A stretch of DNA of 55,677 bases from Bacillus sp. FJAT-27245 (GTDB lineage: Bacteria; Bacillota; Bacilli; Bacillales; Cytobacillaceae), in contig NZ_LIGI01000001.1 in assembly GCF_001273955.1 (NCBI RefSeq), positions 545,162 through 600,838 of the forward strand, given 5' to 3'. The position numbers were made by a program, and so were the translations under genes. The notes under the pieces were generated by a model. It was not told the origin of the DNA, did not search any database, and saw only the letters and a list, made by a program, of their open reading frames with translations. Within the stretch, counting starts at the first letter, position 1. Every line of letters begins with the position of its first letter. Shown piece by piece: positions 53,634-55,677 of this stretch.

Positions 53634-55677
53634 ATGGTAAAGGAGAATCGCGATCCGAATATGAGTAAAAAGCAGGAACAGCTTGAACAGTTCAAGGTTG
53701 ATGACCATGGGAAGAAGCTGACAACGAATCAAGGCTTGAAGGTGTCGGAGGATGAGTTTTCCCTGAAAGCCGGTGTGCGTGGGCCTACATTGATGGAAGA
53801 TTTTCATTTCCGTGAGAAGATGACTCATTTTGACCATGAGCGGATTCCGGAAAGGGTTGTCCATGCCCGCGGGTTTGCGGCTCATGGGGAGTTCCAGGTG
53901 TACGAGTCGATGCAGGAGTATACGATGGCGAAGTTTCTCCACGACCCATCGAAGAAGACTCCGGTATTTGTCCGCTTCTCAACAGTTCAAGGTTCGAAGG
54001 GGTCGGCGGAGACGGTCCGTGACGTCCGCGGGTTTGCGACAAAGTTTTATACGGAAGAAGGGAATTATGATCTGGTAGGGAACAACATTCCGGTGTTCTT
54101 TATTCAGGATGCGATCAAGTTTCCGGACTTTGTGCACGCGGTGAAGCCTGAACCGCATAACGAAATGCCGCAGGGTGCGTCCGCCCATGATACGTTCTAT
54201 GACTTCATCGCCAATAATCAGGAATCGGCGCATATGTTGTTATGGCAAATGTCGGACCGGGCTATACCACGCAGTTTCCGCATGATGGAAGGCTTTGGCG
54301 TACATACGTTCAGATTCGTGAACGACCAGGGTAAGGCCCATTTTGTCAAATTTCACTGGAAACCGGTGCTTGGCGTCCACTCACTTGTATGGGACGAGGC
54401 ACAAAAAATTGCCGGAAAGGACCCGGACTTCCATCGCCGCGATTTGTATGAATCAATTGAAAGCGGAAATTATCCGGAGTTTGAGCTTGGCGTCCAGATG
54501 ATTCCTGAGGAAGAAGAGTTCCGGTTTGATTTTGATATCCTTGATCCAACAAAGTTATGGCCAGAGGAAGAGGTGCCGGTCAAGATTATCGGGAAGATGA
54601 CATTGAACCGAAATGTAGACAACGTGTTTGCCGAGACTGAACAGGTCGCATTCCATCCTGGCCATGTTGTGCCTGGGATTGATTTCTCGAATGACCCGCT
54701 GCTGCAGGGCAGGTTATTCTCCTATACGGATACGCAGTTGCTGCGCCTTGGCGGGCCAAACTTCCACGAGTTGCCGATCAACCGCCCAGTTTGCCCGTTC
54801 CACAATAACCAGCGCGACGGGTTTGGGCGCCAGACGATCAATATCGGCCAGGTGAGCTACCATAAGAATTCCCTTGCGCAAAATACGCCTGCACCAGCGT
54901 CTCCCGAGGAAGGTGGATATGTCCATTATCAGGAGAAGGTCGATGGCCGTAAAATCCAGGCCCGCAGTGACAGCTTTAAGGATCATTTCTCCCAGGCGTC
55001 CATGTTCTGGAATAGCATGACTCCGCCTGAAAAGCAGCACATCATTGAGGCATTGACCTTTGAACTTGGAAAGGTGAAGTCACCGGATGTACGCCAGCAG
55101 GTTGTCGATATGCTCGCCAATGTGAGCATGGAACTGGTCACCCCGGTTGCCGAGGCGATTGGAGCCAAGGTGCCGGAATCGAGGGAGCCTGCATCTTTAA
55201 AGTCATCCCCAGCGCTTAGCATGGCGAACACTGTGAAAACAGCGGAAACGCGAAAGGTTGGCGTGCTCGTGGGAGATGGTTTCAGCGGCAATGAAGTTAA
55301 AGCGATAATAGATGAACTTAAGGCGGAAGGGGCGATCCTGGAATTCATTAGCGAAAAACTGGGATCGGTACCAGGAAGTGACAATTTCGAACTGCCAGTC
55401 CATCATTCGTTCCTGACGGCCGATCCTGTCCTCTTTGATGCAATCTATGTGGTGGGAGGGGCGGAAAGCACCCCGAAATTCAAAAAGGCTGCCCTCTACT
55501 TCCTCCAGGAAGCATTCGAGCATTACAAGCCGATTGGCGCTACCCATGCAGGGGCCGAGTTAGCTGAACAAGCCGGTATCGTCGGTCAACCGGGCGTTGT
55601 AGTTTCCAGCGATCCAGAGGAGTTTGCCGGGCAATTTGTTCAAGCCATCGCAGCGCACCGCCACTGGGACAGGCAGG
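53634..55677 (+). CDS. katE: Large-subunit (clade 2) catalase, C-terminus cut by window edge
   Basis: 681 residues are visible with no stop. ATG 53634 follows AGGAGG. The heme-catalase core has the essential His77 (RVVHARGFAAHG), the distal-side Asn in LVGNNIPVFFIQDA (about 150-151) and the heme-ligand Tyr364 (RLFSYTDTQLLRLG). After about residue 535 a DJ-1/PfpI-like flavodoxin domain begins (RKVGVLVGDGFSGNEVKAII), the mark of HPII/KatE-type large catalases of about 680-750 residues. It breaks down hydrogen peroxide and is probably a general-stress protein under sigma-B. Confidence 0.95.
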   Translation, partial: MVKENRDPNMSKKQEQLEQFKVDDHGKKLTTNQGLKVSEDEFSLKAGVRGPTLMEDFHFREKMTHFDHERIPERVVHARGFAAHGEFQVYESMQEYTMAKFLHDPSKKTPVFVRFSTVQGSKGSAETVRDVRGFATKFYTEEGNYDLVGNNIPVFFIQDAIKFPDFVHAVKPEPHNEMPQGASAHDTFYDFIANNQESAHMLLWQMSDRAIPRSFRMMEGFGVHTFRFVNDQGKAHFVKFHWKPVLGVHSLVWDEAQKIAGKDPDFHRRDLYESIESGNYPEFELGVQMIPEEEEFRFDFDILDPTKLWPEEEVPVKIIGKMTLNRNVDNVFAETEQVAFHPGHVVPGIDFSNDPLLQGRLFSYTDTQLLRLGGPNFHELPINRPVCPFHNNQRDGFGRQTINIGQVSYHKNSLAQNTPAPASPEEGGYVHYQEKVDGRKIQARSDSFKDHFSQASMFWNSMTPPEKQHIIEALTFELGKVKSPDVRQQVVDMLANVSMELVTPVAEAIGAKVPESREPASLKSSPALSMANTVKTAETRKVGVLVGDGFSGNEVKAIIDELKAEGAILEFISEKLGSVPGSDNFELPVHHSFLTADPVLFDAIYVVGGAESTPKFKKAALYFLQEAFEHYKPIGATHAGAELAEQAGIVGQPGVVVSSDPEEFAGQFVQAIAAHRHWDRQ

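Noticed and set aside
54714-55547. Long antisense frames within katE
   Set aside because: The plus-strand reading gives an unmistakable catalase; the opposite frames are by-products of its codon use.

Overview
This window is chromosomal DNA of an endospore-forming Bacillaceae member (Bacillus sensu lato). The reasons are strong GGAGG-type ribosome binding sites, TTG and GTG starts, Bacillus-type gene sets (ilv-leu T-box cluster, KinB-like sporulation kinase, YwbE, DUF1540, KatE) and Gram-positive lipoprotein signals. No phage, transposase gene, CRISPR array, rRNA or tRNA was seen.

Layout. (1) 1-1842: the start of a small, probably sporulation-controlled gene leaving the left edge, a DUF5658 membrane protein, and about 1.3 kb of AT-rich sequence with no convincing gene. 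(2) 1843-8865: an apparent operon encoding an exported SLH-domain protein, a peptide-type substrate-binding protein that lacks a lipobox, and an OppBCDF-type importer. (3) 8872-10316: an orphan OmpR-type regulator whose receiver has lost its phosphorylation residues, facing a STAS protein that has lost its phospho-acceptor. (4) 10407-22232: a maltodextrin island with a LacI regulator and CGAAACGTTTCG-type operators, a glycogen-debranching enzyme, an MdxEFG importer and two GH13 glucosidases whose active-site residues predict alpha-1,4 and alpha-1,6 preference. A DUF1540 gene and a KinB-like kinase are inserted in it. (5) 22239-26638: serine hydrolase, TetR, GNAT, RidA, and a divergent HTH-like/vWA pair.

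(6) 26782-33353, minus strand: an AfuABC/FbpABC-family importer followed by a YesM/YesN-type two-component system. This resembles hexose-phosphate sensing loci more than iron uptake. (7) 33545-37313: an ABC exporter, a MATE exporter, YwbE and a small basic protein. (8) 37508-50056, minus strand: a branched-chain amino acid supercluster, ilvE-ilvD-[T-box]-ilvB-ilvH-ilvC-leuA-leuB-leuC-leuD-ilvA. A CodY-like box lies at the ilvE promoter, the T-box sits inside the cluster with a probable Ile (AUC) specifier, and a structured 129-bp intergenic repeat lies between ilvC and leuA. (9) 50365-55677: a FUSC-family membrane protein, glutaminase, and a large-subunit catalase with a sigma-B-like promoter, running off the right edge.

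Together the genes describe a soil-type heterotroph that imports peptides, maltodextrins and perhaps sugar phosphates, makes its own Leu/Ile/Val under CodY and T-box control, and prepares for stress. The most unusual items are the SLH plus non-lipidated binding-protein operon, the degenerate regulator/STAS pair, the internal T-box, and the structured repeat.
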